Below are positions 9,497-18,652 of a stretch of 38,275 nt of DNA, one piece after another (position 1 is the first letter of the stretch; each line of letters opens with the position of its first letter). Made by a program: the position numbers and the translations under genes. The stretch lies in NCBI GenBank assembly GCA_016839585.1, contig JAEOTZ010000029.1, positions 1-38,275 on the forward strand, written 5' to 3'. The notes beneath the pieces are model-generated. The model saw nothing but the letters and a program-made list of their open reading frames with translations, was not told the DNA's origin and did no database searches. Source of the DNA: Promethearchaeota archaeon (GTDB lineage Archaea > Asgardarchaeota > Lokiarchaeia > Sigyniarchaeales > SOKP01).

Positions 9497-10531
9497 TTAG
9501 ATCTTCCAAAGACTTTTATATATATTAGATAGTTTAGTCCAAGGTTGTTTTAATGAATAATTATATCCATCCAAAATCATTTTATTAGTGAATTGTCTTG
9601 ATTCAATAATATGTTTAATATTTAAGGCAATTTGACTTGAATCTTTACAAACTAGAACGTATTTCCTAAAAGGAGATAACCCCAAATAGTCTTTCTTCAA
9701 TTTATTTTGATAGATACTGATTACAAATTTCTTTCTATAGAGAGATTCTAATATACATAAATAACTTGAACATAAAACAACTCCGCTTTTTTTATAAAAA
9801 CCATCTAAAGTTTTTATAAAACCATTTATATTAACCGTTAATTTGTTTTTTTCACTGTAATCTTCAATTATTTTTCTTAATCTACCATCTCCACATATTT
9901 CAAGAGTTATTTCTCTATCATATTTATATTTTAAGATTTTTATTGCTTTAATATATTCCAATATTCCAGTATCTGGTTCTAAGCGCCCAATAAATAAAGC
10001 AGAGTTTAATATTTTATTAGTAATTTCATTAACATCATTACTTTTTTTTGTATTAATCCCTCCATAAATAATAAATGTTGGTTTTGTCTTGTAATACTTG
10101 GAGATAAACTTTCCTACACAAATATTGCCTTTTGTAAAAATTTCAGCAATTTTTCTAAGAAAAATATATATTTTTGGTATAGGATATTTTTCAAATCCAT
10201 GAAAAGTGATGTAAAGATTAGAGTTAATCAATATAAATGGAAAGTACCAATAAAATGTAATAAAGTCATGACAATGAATAATATCACATTTCTTAAACAA
10301 CTGTTTATACTTAAATAACTCAATCCAAGTTCGGAAATGATTTTTGTCAGGAATTCTTATAATTATGATTTGACCATGTTTTTCGACATTTCTTAAAGTT
10401 TTCTCATATTTTCTTGTAATTATATAAATCCTATGTCCTTGTTTACTTAAAACTTTAGAAATTTCGAGAGAATGTTTTTCTACTCCTCCAATATGAGGAA
10501 AAAATGATGGTACAAACATTAAAATTTTCAT
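9497..10531 (-). CDS. Family 4 glycosyltransferase (GT-B fold)
   Basis: A 344-residue GT4 enzyme. The N-terminus has the acceptor-domain signature MKILMFVPSFFPHIGGVEKH with the Gly-Gly turn. It continues with IIHCHDF near 84-90 and ITFHGFEKYP near 108-117. The C-terminal domain carries SALFIGRLEPDTGILEYIKA and the donor-binding stretch LCSSYLCILESLYRKKFVIS, where only the second Glu of the usual E-x7-E motif is kept. It follows the WecB-type epimerase gene on the same strand with a 36-base gap, so the two are probably co-transcribed. The epimerase product, UDP-ManNAc or a derivative, is therefore a candidate donor, but this is inference from position. Confidence 0.8.
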   Translation of the reverse strand: MKILMFVPSFFPHIGGVEKHSLEISKVLSKQGHRIYIITRKYEKTLRNVEKHGQIIIIRIPDKNHFRTWIELFKYKQLFKKCDIIHCHDFITFYWYFPFILINSNLYITFHGFEKYPIPKIYIFLRKIAEIFTKGNICVGKFISKYYKTKPTFIIYGGINTKKSNDVNEITNKILNSALFIGRLEPDTGILEYIKAIKILKYKYDREITLEICGDGRLRKIIEDYSEKNKLTVNINGFIKTLDGFYKKSGVVLCSSYLCILESLYRKKFVISIYQNKLKKDYLGLSPFRKYVLVCKDSSQIALNIKHIIESRQFTNKMILDGYNYSLKQPWTKLSNIYKSLWKI

Positions 10532-10567
10532 TTGAATCGGTAAAGAATTTTTATAGATGTTTATATT

Positions 10568-11671
10568 TTAAATATCTAATTCTTTTATAATTATAGAAAT
10601 TATTTTTTGACTAGCCTTCCCATCACCATAAGGAGATTTATTTGATAATTTTGGTGGATTTCTAAGAAATTCTTTAATATTAGTCAAAATGACATCTTTA
10701 TCTGTCCCTACTACTTTGCTAAAACCCAATTCACAAGATTCGGGTCTATCAGTAGTTTTTCTTATCACGAATGTAAATTTTCGCATTATAGGGGCCGTTG
10801 CTTCTTCTTGAATCCCTCCTGAATCTGTAATTATAAATGCACAATGATACATTAGTTTTAGCAAATCAAAATAGCCAATCGGGGGCAAAATTAAAATTTT
10901 CTTTGAATTTATTAATTTTTTATAGAGAGAAAATTGCTTTAGTCTATTTATTGTTCGAGGGTGTGCTGGGAAAACAATTGGAATTGGAACTTCTAAAAAA
11001 GTTCCAACTAAATTATTTAACACACTTGGATTATCTACATTCTCAGCTCGATGTGTAGTTACTAAAATATAATTTTCAAACGGTATATTAGAAAGTATTT
11101 CAGATTTTTTTTCTGCATAATTAAAATGTTGGTTACATGCATCTATTATAGGATTTCCTGTACAAAAAATCTTTCCCCAGACATTCTCATTTTCAAGTAT
11201 TTTTGTTGATTTTTCTGTTGGAGCAAATAATAGATCTGAAATATGATCAATTATTCGTCTATTATATTCTTCCGGCATTCTATAATCATATGATCGAAGT
11301 CCTGCTTCAATATGTCCAATTTTATTATGTAATTTTACAGCCGCCAATGCTCCTGCTAAAGAAGAATTCGTATCTCCTTGAACTAAAACTAAGTTAGAGG
11401 GTTCTTTTATCAAAATTTTATCTATACCAATAATAGCTTTTCCAGTTTGTTCTCCTTGAGTTCCTTTTCCGATATTTAAATGATATTTTGGATTATCTAA
11501 TTCCAATTCCTCAAAAAACTTTTTAGAAAGGTTATAATCAAAGTGTTGGTCGGTAAAAATTACGTCAAAGTATATATTTTGATTCTTTAATTCTCTTATA
11601 ATTGGAGCAAATTTGATTATTTCTGGTCGTGTTCCCATAATAATACGTATATCCAAAGAATTTCGAGGCAT
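10568..11671 (-). CDS. wecB: UDP-N-acetylglucosamine 2-epimerase, non-hydrolysing (WecB type)
   Basis: This enzyme interconverts UDP-GlcNAc and UDP-ManNAc in the cytoplasm, supplying ManNAc-type sugars. At 367 residues it is the normal size. All family signatures are visible in order: MGTRPEIIK at 12-20, LVQGDTNS at 96-103, HIEAGLRSYDYRMPEEYNRR at 120-139, VTTHRAEN at 204-211, ITDSGGIQEEA at 281-291 and RKTTDRPE at 304-311. D100, E122, E134-E135 and H207 are in the places of the known catalytic residues. No ManNAc dehydrogenase (WecC) lies in the window, so further conversion would need a gene elsewhere. It is the first gene of a two-gene minus-strand unit with the GT4 gene, and its start is divergent from the next GT4 gene. 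Confidence 0.93.
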   Translation of the reverse strand: MPRNSLDIRIIMGTRPEIIKFAPIIRELKNQNIYFDVIFTDQHFDYNLSKKFFEELELDNPKYHLNIGKGTQGEQTGKAIIGIDKILIKEPSNLVLVQGDTNSSLAGALAAVKLHNKIGHIEAGLRSYDYRMPEEYNRRIIDHISDLLFAPTEKSTKILENENVWGKIFCTGNPIIDACNQHFNYAEKKSEILSNIPFENYILVTTHRAENVDNPSVLNNLVGTFLEVPIPIVFPAHPRTINRLKQFSLYKKLINSKKILILPPIGYFDLLKLMYHCAFIITDSGGIQEEATAPIMRKFTFVIRKTTDRPESCELGFSKVVGTDKDVILTNIKEFLRNPPKLSNKSPYGDGKASQKIISIIIKELDI

Positions 11672-11726
11672 CTTTATTAATATTTTAATTATTTCTTTTT
11701 TTAGATTAATTAATATAAAATTTAAA

Positions 11727-11737
11727 ACTTATATAAC
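11727..11737 (+). promoter_or_regulatory. Probable TATA box of the GT4 gene at 11763
   Basis: ACTTATATAAC lies 26 to 36 bases before the ATG, in a short 91-base divergent gap. This is the spacing of an archaeal TATA box serving a transcript with almost no leader. The call is made from position and sequence only; the AT-rich background weakens it. Confidence 0.4.
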
Positions 11738-11762
11738 CTAAATGTAAATATTAAAATTTTAG

Positions 11763-12959
11763 ATGAAAATCTTATATCTTGCAAATTACTTTTCTCCATT
11801 ACCAGAGGCAGCTGCGGTTATTGAATCAAAAATTGCAGAATATCTTGCTAATTATGGACATGAAATTATAGTTTTAATACCTAAAGAATTAACAAATTCT
11901 AGACAATTAAAACAATTTAAAAGAAAGAAAAAGCCCTCAAATTTTCTTTTATATCGTTCTAGTTCTTTTTTCAGATACCCATTTAGTTTCATTTTTTCTC
12001 ATTTTGAAAACATTATTAAATTCTTTATTAAATTAAAGAAAAATTTTACACCAGATTTAATTCTATCTCAATTTCACCCTCATCATTATGCTAGTGTTGC
12101 AGGAGGTTATATTTCAAAGATATTAAAAATACCTCATATCATTCGATCGCACGATCTTTTTATTATGGATAAAAATCAAGGACCTTTATTTTATCAGCTT
12201 TATAATTTAATTGTATATCCTCCTATTCATAAATCTATATCAAATTGTAGAATTTTTTATGCTAGTACTACAGAAATGCAAAGATATCTTTATAAATTTC
12301 ATAAGTTTAAAGATATGAATATAAGAGTCTCTTATAATGGTGTAGATATAGAAAGATTTTATCCATATAATAATCAAGAAAGTTTAAAAGATGAATTCGG
12401 ATGTAATACTATTTTATCTTTTATTGGCTTAGTACATAAGAATTATGGTTTTCATAATTTTTTGCATGCATTACCAAATATTTTTAAATATAACAAAGAT
12501 ACACATTTTATTTTAGTTGGTTTTGGACCAGATATGAATTATGTTTTAAATTTTGTAAAAAAAAATAATCTAACTAAACAATTTCATTATTTGGGTGTGA
12601 AACCTAATGATCAGATCCCTTTTTATATTAATAATAGTGATATTGGAATAGTTAGATTTACACAAACAAAATATGTTCAATATTGTATACCATATAAGTG
12701 TCTAGAATATATGGCATGTCAAAAACCATTTATTACAACACCAATTTCTAAGGATGTTATTTATAAAAATGATACGGGGATTGTATTAAGGGGTGATTAT
12801 AAAGAAATAGAATTAATAGATAATTTAATAATGTTAATTGAAGATAAAAATTTAAGAGAGAAATTAGGAAAGAATGGATTAACTAAGGTTTATCAAAAAT
12901 TTAAATGGGAAGTAATTATCGATAAGATTAATAATGATATATTAAATATATTGAATTAA
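11763..12959 (+). CDS. Family 4 glycosyltransferase (GT-B fold)
   Basis: A 398-residue GT4 enzyme. The N-terminal domain opens with MKILYLANYFSPLPEAAA, as in the WcaI/CapM-like group, and has IIRSHDLF near 126-133. The C-terminal domain starts with VSYNGVDIERFYP and SFIGLVHKNYGF. It continues with FILVGFGPDM and the donor site YCIPYKCLEYMACQKPFITT, in which the Glu of the usual PxKxxEYMA motif is kept. It stands alone on the plus strand. It is divergent from the epimerase gene and convergent with the next GT4 gene 77 bases away. The transferred sugar cannot be deduced. Confidence 0.88.
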   Translation: MKILYLANYFSPLPEAAAVIESKIAEYLANYGHEIIVLIPKELTNSRQLKQFKRKKKPSNFLLYRSSSFFRYPFSFIFSHFENIIKFFIKLKKNFTPDLILSQFHPHHYASVAGGYISKILKIPHIIRSHDLFIMDKNQGPLFYQLYNLIVYPPIHKSISNCRIFYASTTEMQRYLYKFHKFKDMNIRVSYNGVDIERFYPYNNQESLKDEFGCNTILSFIGLVHKNYGFHNFLHALPNIFKYNKDTHFILVGFGPDMNYVLNFVKKNNLTKQFHYLGVKPNDQIPFYINNSDIGIVRFTQTKYVQYCIPYKCLEYMACQKPFITTPISKDVIYKNDTGIVLRGDYKEIELIDNLIMLIEDKNLREKLGKNGLTKVYQKFKWEVIIDKINNDILNILN

Positions 12960-13036
12960 ATAAAATATTTTAAATAAAACAATAACATCCTTTAAATTTA
13001 ATAAATGAGTTAATAAGAGTTTTAACTAATCCAATT

Positions 13037-14218
13037 TTATTTTTTCAAAATTTTCAAATATATATAGTAAGTTAATTTTGCTAGCTTTACACAATTATAC
13101 TTTTCTCGGATAAGACTTTTTCCCTTTCGTGTTAAATCCATCTGAAGTTTTCTATTACCCAATATATAGATAATTTTTTCACTAATATCTTTTATATTTC
13201 TGGGAATTATTGGGATGTATAACTTTTCATTTTTATATTTGATCCATTTGGCAAAGTACATATCTGAAATGATAATAGGATTTCCAAAGTAAAGTCCTTC
13301 CATTACAGATACAGGCATAGATTCTGCTAAGGAAGGTAGAATTTGGAGATCAGCTATTTTAAAGAAAGCAATTAATTCTCGCGATAATGGTTTAATATAT
13401 CCAGTAAAAATTGTATTATTTTTCAGATTTAGATTTGATGCAAGCATTTTAAATTGTTTTTCTTCTGGTCCATCTCCAATGATAATACATTTCATTTCAG
13501 GAAATTTTTTTAACACAGCTGGAAGCGCTTGTAATAAAAAATGACAACCTTTTCGTTCTATAAGGCGTCCAACATATAATATAACAGGCCATTTTAAATT
13601 ATATTTTATTCTTATTAAATCTATAACTTCTGTTGTGACTTCATTATCAATTTTTTTATAGATTTCTAAATCTAATCCTGATGGAAGAATTTTAATTTTA
13701 TTTTCTTCAATCCCTATCTTTTCCAAAATTCTTTTATCTTCTAAATGATTGCATGTCATCATCTTCATTTGGTTAAACATAAATATTCCTATTGTCTTTA
13801 TATAAGAAAGAACGATAAAGCGTGAAAAAATATTTTTTGTGTAAAGACTTGATTGAAAGCCATGTGATGTATAAATGAGAGGTATTTTTCTAATTTTAGA
13901 AACCAAGGCTGCGATATTTGCAAATATAGACCAATATCCTTGAACATGAAAAATATCAGAATCAATTTTCATTAATAGTGGAAATAATTTTAATGGAAAA
14001 GGATTAGTATAAAACTCAAATAAAGGTTTCAATCTAAAAATTTCAAGATTGTCAAATTTTTCATAACTTTTTAAATGTGGGTTATTTGTAGTAATAATAG
14101 TTATTTTTACATTGTGCTTTTTTAGATATTTTACAAGAAAAGCAGTATGAATTTCCTGGCCTCCAGCAAAAGGTATATAATAAGGGCATATAATAGTTAC
14201 TTTTAGGAGTTTCTTCAT
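13037..14218 (-). CDS. Family 4 glycosyltransferase (GT-B fold)
   Basis: A 393-residue enzyme and one of the most canonical GT4 proteins in the window. It starts with VTIICPYYIPFAGGQEIHTA, carries DIFHVQGYW near 88-96 and IYTSHGFQSSLY near 115-126. The donor domain begins at LPSGLDLEIYKK and ILYVGRLIERKGCHFLLQAL, and contains CIIIGDGPEEKQF. The E-x7-E motif is complete in AESMPVSVMEG. It is 82 bases downstream of the GT2 gene at 14301-15149 on the same strand, and the pair is probably one transcript. A role after the lipid-phosphate sugar made by that neighbour is possible but not shown. Confidence 0.9.
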   Translation of the reverse strand: MKKLLKVTIICPYYIPFAGGQEIHTAFLVKYLKKHNVKITIITTNNPHLKSYEKFDNLEIFRLKPLFEFYTNPFPLKLFPLLMKIDSDIFHVQGYWSIFANIAALVSKIRKIPLIYTSHGFQSSLYTKNIFSRFIVLSYIKTIGIFMFNQMKMMTCNHLEDKRILEKIGIEENKIKILPSGLDLEIYKKIDNEVTTEVIDLIRIKYNLKWPVILYVGRLIERKGCHFLLQALPAVLKKFPEMKCIIIGDGPEEKQFKMLASNLNLKNNTIFTGYIKPLSRELIAFFKIADLQILPSLAESMPVSVMEGLYFGNPIIISDMYFAKWIKYKNEKLYIPIIPRNIKDISEKIIYILGNRKLQMDLTRKGKSLIREKYNCVKLAKLTYYIYLKILKK

Positions 14219-14300
14219 TACTTACGGTAGAGATGTAAAATATATATTGTTTTAGTTTAATATCGAATTATTAAGAGTTAGGATTAAGGTAAACAATAAA

Positions 14301-15149
14301 TCACTTTATTATATTACTATAAAATTTATCGTAAATTGGCTTTGGTACAAATCGGATTTTTCTAAATCTTTTTAATCCATAAAACAGAATACATAAACTA
14401 ATTGATTTTATAATATGAAACAGTTTAACGTAAGAACAGCCATGTTTTCGAGGGTTCATATTAACAGCAATTTCTATAATCCTTAATTTTTTAGAGGCTG
14501 CTTTAAAGAGTGTTTCGGTACATAATCCAAACCTAACATGCCTCATAATCTTAAGTTTTTTTAAGCTTGAACTACTGAAAGCTCGAAAACCACTCTGATT
14601 ATTACGAATTTTTTGATGATATAAGAACCATAAGCACAAATTAATAAAATATTCTCCGACACGAGCATAGAGAAGTACTTTATAGGTAGAACTTCCTAAA
14701 TATCTTGATCCAACGACTATATCTGCCTGTTCATTAATGATCGGTTTAATCAGGTCAGAAATTTCTTCAGGATTATGTTGTCCATCAGAATCCATTGTTA
14801 CAATTATATCACCAGTAACATACTTAAACCCTGTTAGTATCGATGCCCCATACCCTTGATTTTTATCATGGTGAATTATTTTAATATTTCTACCTTCTAT
14901 TTCCTGGACTTTATTCACACTTTTGTCAGTAGAACCATCATCAACTACAATAATCTCATAGGAACTGTGATCGGGTATCCTTTCAATTACATTTTTAATG
15001 GAATGCTCTTCATTATATAGCGGAATAACAACCGAGATTAAGGGTGAATCTTTTATATAAGAATTTTTGATTTTACTTGATGATTCGGTTGAGTAATCCT
15101 TGTCTATGTTAGAATCATCTATATCCGGAGTAATCTGTCTAATGCTCAT
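14301..15149 (-). CDS. Dolichyl-phosphate-sugar synthase-like GT2 enzyme
   Basis: A 282-residue GT2 enzyme of the DPM1/GtrB type, which loads a sugar from a nucleotide donor on to a polyprenyl phosphate. The GT-A motifs are clear: LISVVIPLYNEEHSI at 37-51, IIVVDDGSTDKS at 66-77, GYGASILTGF at 99-108, TMDSDGQHNPEEI at 118-130 with the DxD metal site D120-S-D122, and DIVVGSRY at 143-150. One hydrophobic segment near residues 240-258 may be a membrane anchor. The first 35 residues are polar and unlike the family. No alternative methionine lies before the core, so the ATG at 15149 is kept. A paralogue lies at 17514-18350. Both flank the GT-C gene at 15519-17462, which could use their product. Confidence 0.88.
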   Translation of the reverse strand: MSIRQITPDIDDSNIDKDYSTESSSKIKNSYIKDSPLISVVIPLYNEEHSIKNVIERIPDHSSYEIIVVDDGSTDKSVNKVQEIEGRNIKIIHHDKNQGYGASILTGFKYVTGDIIVTMDSDGQHNPEEISDLIKPIINEQADIVVGSRYLGSSTYKVLLYARVGEYFINLCLWFLYHQKIRNNQSGFRAFSSSSLKKLKIMRHVRFGLCTETLFKAASKKLRIIEIAVNMNPRKHGCSYVKLFHIIKSISLCILFYGLKRFRKIRFVPKPIYDKFYSNIIK

Positions 15150-15518
15150 TTTATAGGTTTGCCCAATGATTTATCAATTGAAATAGATCTCTATTTAATT
15201 AATAAATCTTGTGCTCGTTTTGTCTTTTTTCTTACATATTATTATCATGCTTATACATATAAATGTTTCTATAGATATCTCTATATAGTCTCTTTGTGAT
15301 GAAAAATTTGTATAAATTAAAAAAAGGTTTAATTAGAATGAGATCTAATTAAAAGAGATGCTAAAATAAGACAATTATAATAATAGATTAATTAAATCAA
15401 AAATTTTGATGAAATTATATTTAAGATTCTTAATATCTAAAATATCTGTTAAAAAATCTTATAAAATCTTTGAATCATTAGGTAGAATTTAATAAGTATT
15501 TAGATTTGATTTTATACA
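15150..15518. other. 369-base divergent intergenic region
   Basis: The region separates the GT2 and GT-C genes, which are transcribed away from each other. It is AT-rich with T tracts and several TATA-like strings, for example around 15250-15285, but none at a convincing distance from a start. I see no RNA gene, repeat or coding remnant. Confidence 0.5.
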
Positions 15519-17462
15519 ATGACATTAATTCTATCACTTATTAAAACATACTTTATTTTCATAATTTTTTCTTTAATTATTTCTCTATTTGGATATATTT
15601 TTATTTATATTTTCCAAAAACATAGTAAGAAGAAATGGAATTTATCTTTACTTGAGTATGGTTTTATTTCTTACGCTGTGGGGATATTAATATACATTTT
15701 AATCTCATACATACTTAGTTGGTTTAAGTTTTTTAATTTTTTTACTGCATTTTTACCTTTTATAATAATTTCTTTAATATTTTTATTGTTTTTGTTTAAA
15801 AAGAAGAAAATTCGGGAAGCTTTACCTCGAATTAGAAATTATTTAACTTTGAATTATAAAGAGATTGTTATAAACATCTTTATTTTAACAGTTATTTTTT
15901 TATTTCAATTTTTAACTCTTTGGCCGAAAATATCAAAAACTTCAGCACTTTTATCCAGAGATTCTTATTATTGGACTAGACAAATACTATCTCTTAATGA
16001 AAATGGGATTGTGAATTATTCTGAGCATGGTTCTTTATATCCATGGGGTTTTATTTTATTCTGTGGAGGAAATTTATTAATCTCAAATGATTTTATTACG
16101 ACCTATTATTTTATGAAATTAGCCTGTTTTCCTTTTTTGAATTTCTATATTTTAGTTATGTTTTCAATTTCTAAGAGAATTTTTAAAAAAAATGTTTTAA
16201 TTTTTTTTTGTTTGATTTCAATTTTGAGCCAAATTTTCTTTATGTATAGAACATTGATGTTTCTATCATCATCTATTACTGTTTTGTTGATTTTAATTTC
16301 ATTGATAATACTTTTAACTGAAACTCCAAATTATTTTTTATGTTTTATTATACCTGCAACATTTTTATTCAATCCTGTATACGCTTTTTATTTCATTTTA
16401 GCATTATCAATTTTTTATATTATAAAATTGATAAATTTGAATAGAAATAGGATTTTGATTTATAAAGAAATTATAGCAATTAGCTCATTATCGATAATTT
16501 TAGTTATTCCATATGTAATAAGTGCTTTCTTTTTTTATGGTAAAGATCTAATTAGTCTCATTGATTCTTTTTGTCGCTTTTTCGAGATAAAAAACTTTCA
16601 CCGATCTAATAGTTTAATTGAAACCCCCCCGAATTTTCAGTCAAAATTGTTTTTATTAAATTTATTTAACATTGAATTATATGAAATTCAATTTCTACTT
16701 TATATTGGATTCATTTTTCTTTTACCAATTTGGAGTTTCTTTTTAAAAATTGAAACTCAAGATGATAGACGTAAAGATTTTATTATCTTTTTAAAAGTAG
16801 GATTTATCTTGACAATTTTTATCTTACTTACGCCTTTCTTTTTTAGTACAATTAGATTTTTTAAGACATTTTATATAAGAATATTAGAAGCATTTATCCC
16901 TTTTTTAATACTTCTTTCAGGATTTTTTTTTGAACAAGTTTTATCTAAAGCTGAAAAATTATGGGGTAATACTAAGCTAAGATTCAAAAAAGTTAAAAAA
17001 TGGGCAGAAAAAAATAAATTCAATAAAAATATATTGAATCTTCCTTCACTTTCAATAATTTTAATGCTTGTATTTTCTCTTTTTGCGTATAATTATTCCA
17101 GAATTCATACAGTTACTCATTATTATTATGATGACTCTTTAGTTAAATGTTGTTTTTATATTAATGAAAATATTGAAGAAAACGCAGATATAGCAGTTTA
17201 CGATCTTAATGAACCATCTATCCATTCTAGTGCAATTTATTACTTATTATACCGTTATGATTTAATCTATTATCGATTTAATGAAAATGTAACCTTAAAT
17301 GAATTTTGGGCATTTCTGCAAGCAAATACAATTGAAAATTTAATTATAAACTTGTCATATTACACTCAGGATTTCATTGATGATCTTTCTTCTAATAGTT
17401 CTTTTAATTTATTATTAGGCGGATTAACGAACGGAGAATTCTCTTTATATCAGATATTATAG
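15519..17462 (+). CDS. GT-C type integral membrane glycosyltransferase
   Basis: A 647-residue paralogue of the protein at 7330-9402. The first long extracytoplasmic loop has SRDSYYWTRQILSLNENG at about 146-163, where D148 is in the place of the GT-C catalytic Asp. A later loop reads FNPVYAFYFIL. About a dozen hydrophobic helices are followed by a final helix near 515-530 and a soluble tail of about 115 residues. The family transfers sugars from polyprenyl-phosphate carriers outside the cytoplasm. Dolichyl-phosphate-sugar-synthase-like genes lie on both sides (14301-15149 and 17514-18350), both on the opposite strand, which supports that donor type. The acceptor could be glycan, lipid or protein. 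Confidence 0.7.
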   Translation: MTLILSLIKTYFIFIIFSLIISLFGYIFIYIFQKHSKKKWNLSLLEYGFISYAVGILIYILISYILSWFKFFNFFTAFLPFIIISLIFLLFLFKKKKIREALPRIRNYLTLNYKEIVINIFILTVIFLFQFLTLWPKISKTSALLSRDSYYWTRQILSLNENGIVNYSEHGSLYPWGFILFCGGNLLISNDFITTYYFMKLACFPFLNFYILVMFSISKRIFKKNVLIFFCLISILSQIFFMYRTLMFLSSSITVLLILISLIILLTETPNYFLCFIIPATFLFNPVYAFYFILALSIFYIIKLINLNRNRILIYKEIIAISSLSIILVIPYVISAFFFYGKDLISLIDSFCRFFEIKNFHRSNSLIETPPNFQSKLFLLNLFNIELYEIQFLLYIGFIFLLPIWSFFLKIETQDDRRKDFIIFLKVGFILTIFILLTPFFFSTIRFFKTFYIRILEAFIPFLILLSGFFFEQVLSKAEKLWGNTKLRFKKVKKWAEKNKFNKNILNLPSLSIILMLVFSLFAYNYSRIHTVTHYYYDDSLVKCCFYINENIEENADIAVYDLNEPSIHSSAIYYLLYRYDLIYYRFNENVTLNEFWAFLQANTIENLIINLSYYTQDFIDDLSSNSSFNLLLGGLTNGEFSLYQIL

Positions 17463-17513
17463 ATTTATAATTCAGATATGGAGTTAAAAAGGGATATTAA
17501 ATTCAGGTTTATT

Positions 17514-18350
17514 TTAAGTTTTTAAAATATATATTCTCACTCTATCCCTAAACTTTTTGCTAAATATTTTATGAGTAATTCCTTTTATTCTTGGAAAGAT
17601 ATAGTATTTTATAAAGAGTAAGATTATTTTTGAGAAGTAATTTCTCATTGTGATAAACGATTTTCCATGATCCCTTTGTTTTACTACAATTGGAATTTGT
17701 TTATAATTGTAATAGGGAATAATTTTAAAAAGCATTTCTTGCGAAATGGAGTATTCAGATTCAATTTCCAAATTTTCTAATACTTTTGATGTTAATGCCC
17801 GATATCCATTTGTAGGATCCATTACTTTTTTATGAAGGAATACCATGTAAAAGGCAGTCATAATTTTTAAACAGAGCTTCTTATAGGTTTCAATCTCATA
17901 ATAATACTTAAATCGATTTCCAAGTACAAAATCAATATTATCTTCTAAGATAGGTTTTATAAAATCTTTAATATATTTAGGATTGTGTTGACCATCAGCA
18001 TCAAGTATAATTACTATATCAAATTTATTGTTTTTACAATAATCTAACCCTGTTCTAACTGCAGCGCCATATCCTCTATTTTGAGAATGTTTAATAAGAT
18101 TAATATTATAATGGCTAGCAATTTCACTAGTCTTATCAGCAGATCCGTCATCTACTACTATTACTTCAAACTTATCAGATATATTAGTTGGGATTTGTTC
18201 AAGTGTTTTTCCAATATTTAACTCTTCATTATATGCAGGTATTACTATACCTATATTCAAGCCAGGATAAATGTAATTTATATTTTGGGGTTCTAATTTT
18301 ACTTTTTTTGATGTATAATTCAATTTCTCGGAAGTTGATGATATTTTCAA
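17514..18350 (-). CDS. Dolichyl-phosphate-sugar synthase-like GT2 enzyme (second copy)
   Basis: A 278-residue relative of the enzyme at 14301-15149. The visible motifs are NIGIVIPAYNEELNIGKTL at 32-50, VIVVDDGSADKT at 63-74, GYGAAVRTG at 93-101, IILDADGQHNPKYI at 114-127 with D117-A-D119, and FVLGNRF at about 140-146. The C-terminus is basic with a hydrophobic stretch near 240-255. Translation must start at the TTG at 18350: the next in-frame methionine is beyond the catalytic core and a stop lies just upstream. It converges with the GT-C gene across 51 bases. The two copies differ clearly in sequence, so they may load different sugars or carriers; that is inference. Confidence 0.85.
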   Translation of the reverse strand: MKISSTSEKLNYTSKKVKLEPQNINYIYPGLNIGIVIPAYNEELNIGKTLEQIPTNISDKFEVIVVDDGSADKTSEIASHYNINLIKHSQNRGYGAAVRTGLDYCKNNKFDIVIILDADGQHNPKYIKDFIKPILEDNIDFVLGNRFKYYYEIETYKKLCLKIMTAFYMVFLHKKVMDPTNGYRALTSKVLENLEIESEYSISQEMLFKIIPYYNYKQIPIVVKQRDHGKSFITMRNYFSKIILLFIKYYIFPRIKGITHKIFSKKFRDRVRIYILKT

Positions 18351-18652
18351 TATTTAAACCCCATCGTATATTAAAAGTGGTCGTAATATTTGCTATTATT
18401 GAAATTTAAAATAAATTTTGATATGTGTTGCAATATTCTGTAATATAAGAAATAAATTTATTTTATTAATTAAATATTTATTTAATCCCAATATTTGAAA
18501 TTTATTATTTCCTTTAATATATTTGATTAAAGGAGCTGTTCTTTACAATTTTTATATTTAATTAAATCAAAAAAATAATCATTTTTGAATTAACTATTCG
18601 AATATTTGTAGAAAAAAGTAAATTAAAAATTTCATAATACTTTCCCATATTT
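18351..18652. other. 302-base divergent intergenic region
   Basis: It lies between the TTG start of the second GT2 gene and the plus-strand run of GT4 and epimerase genes. The DNA is AT-rich, with stops in all frames. Promoters for both directions are expected, but I cannot pick a convincing box. No RNA gene or repeat is seen. Confidence 0.5.
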
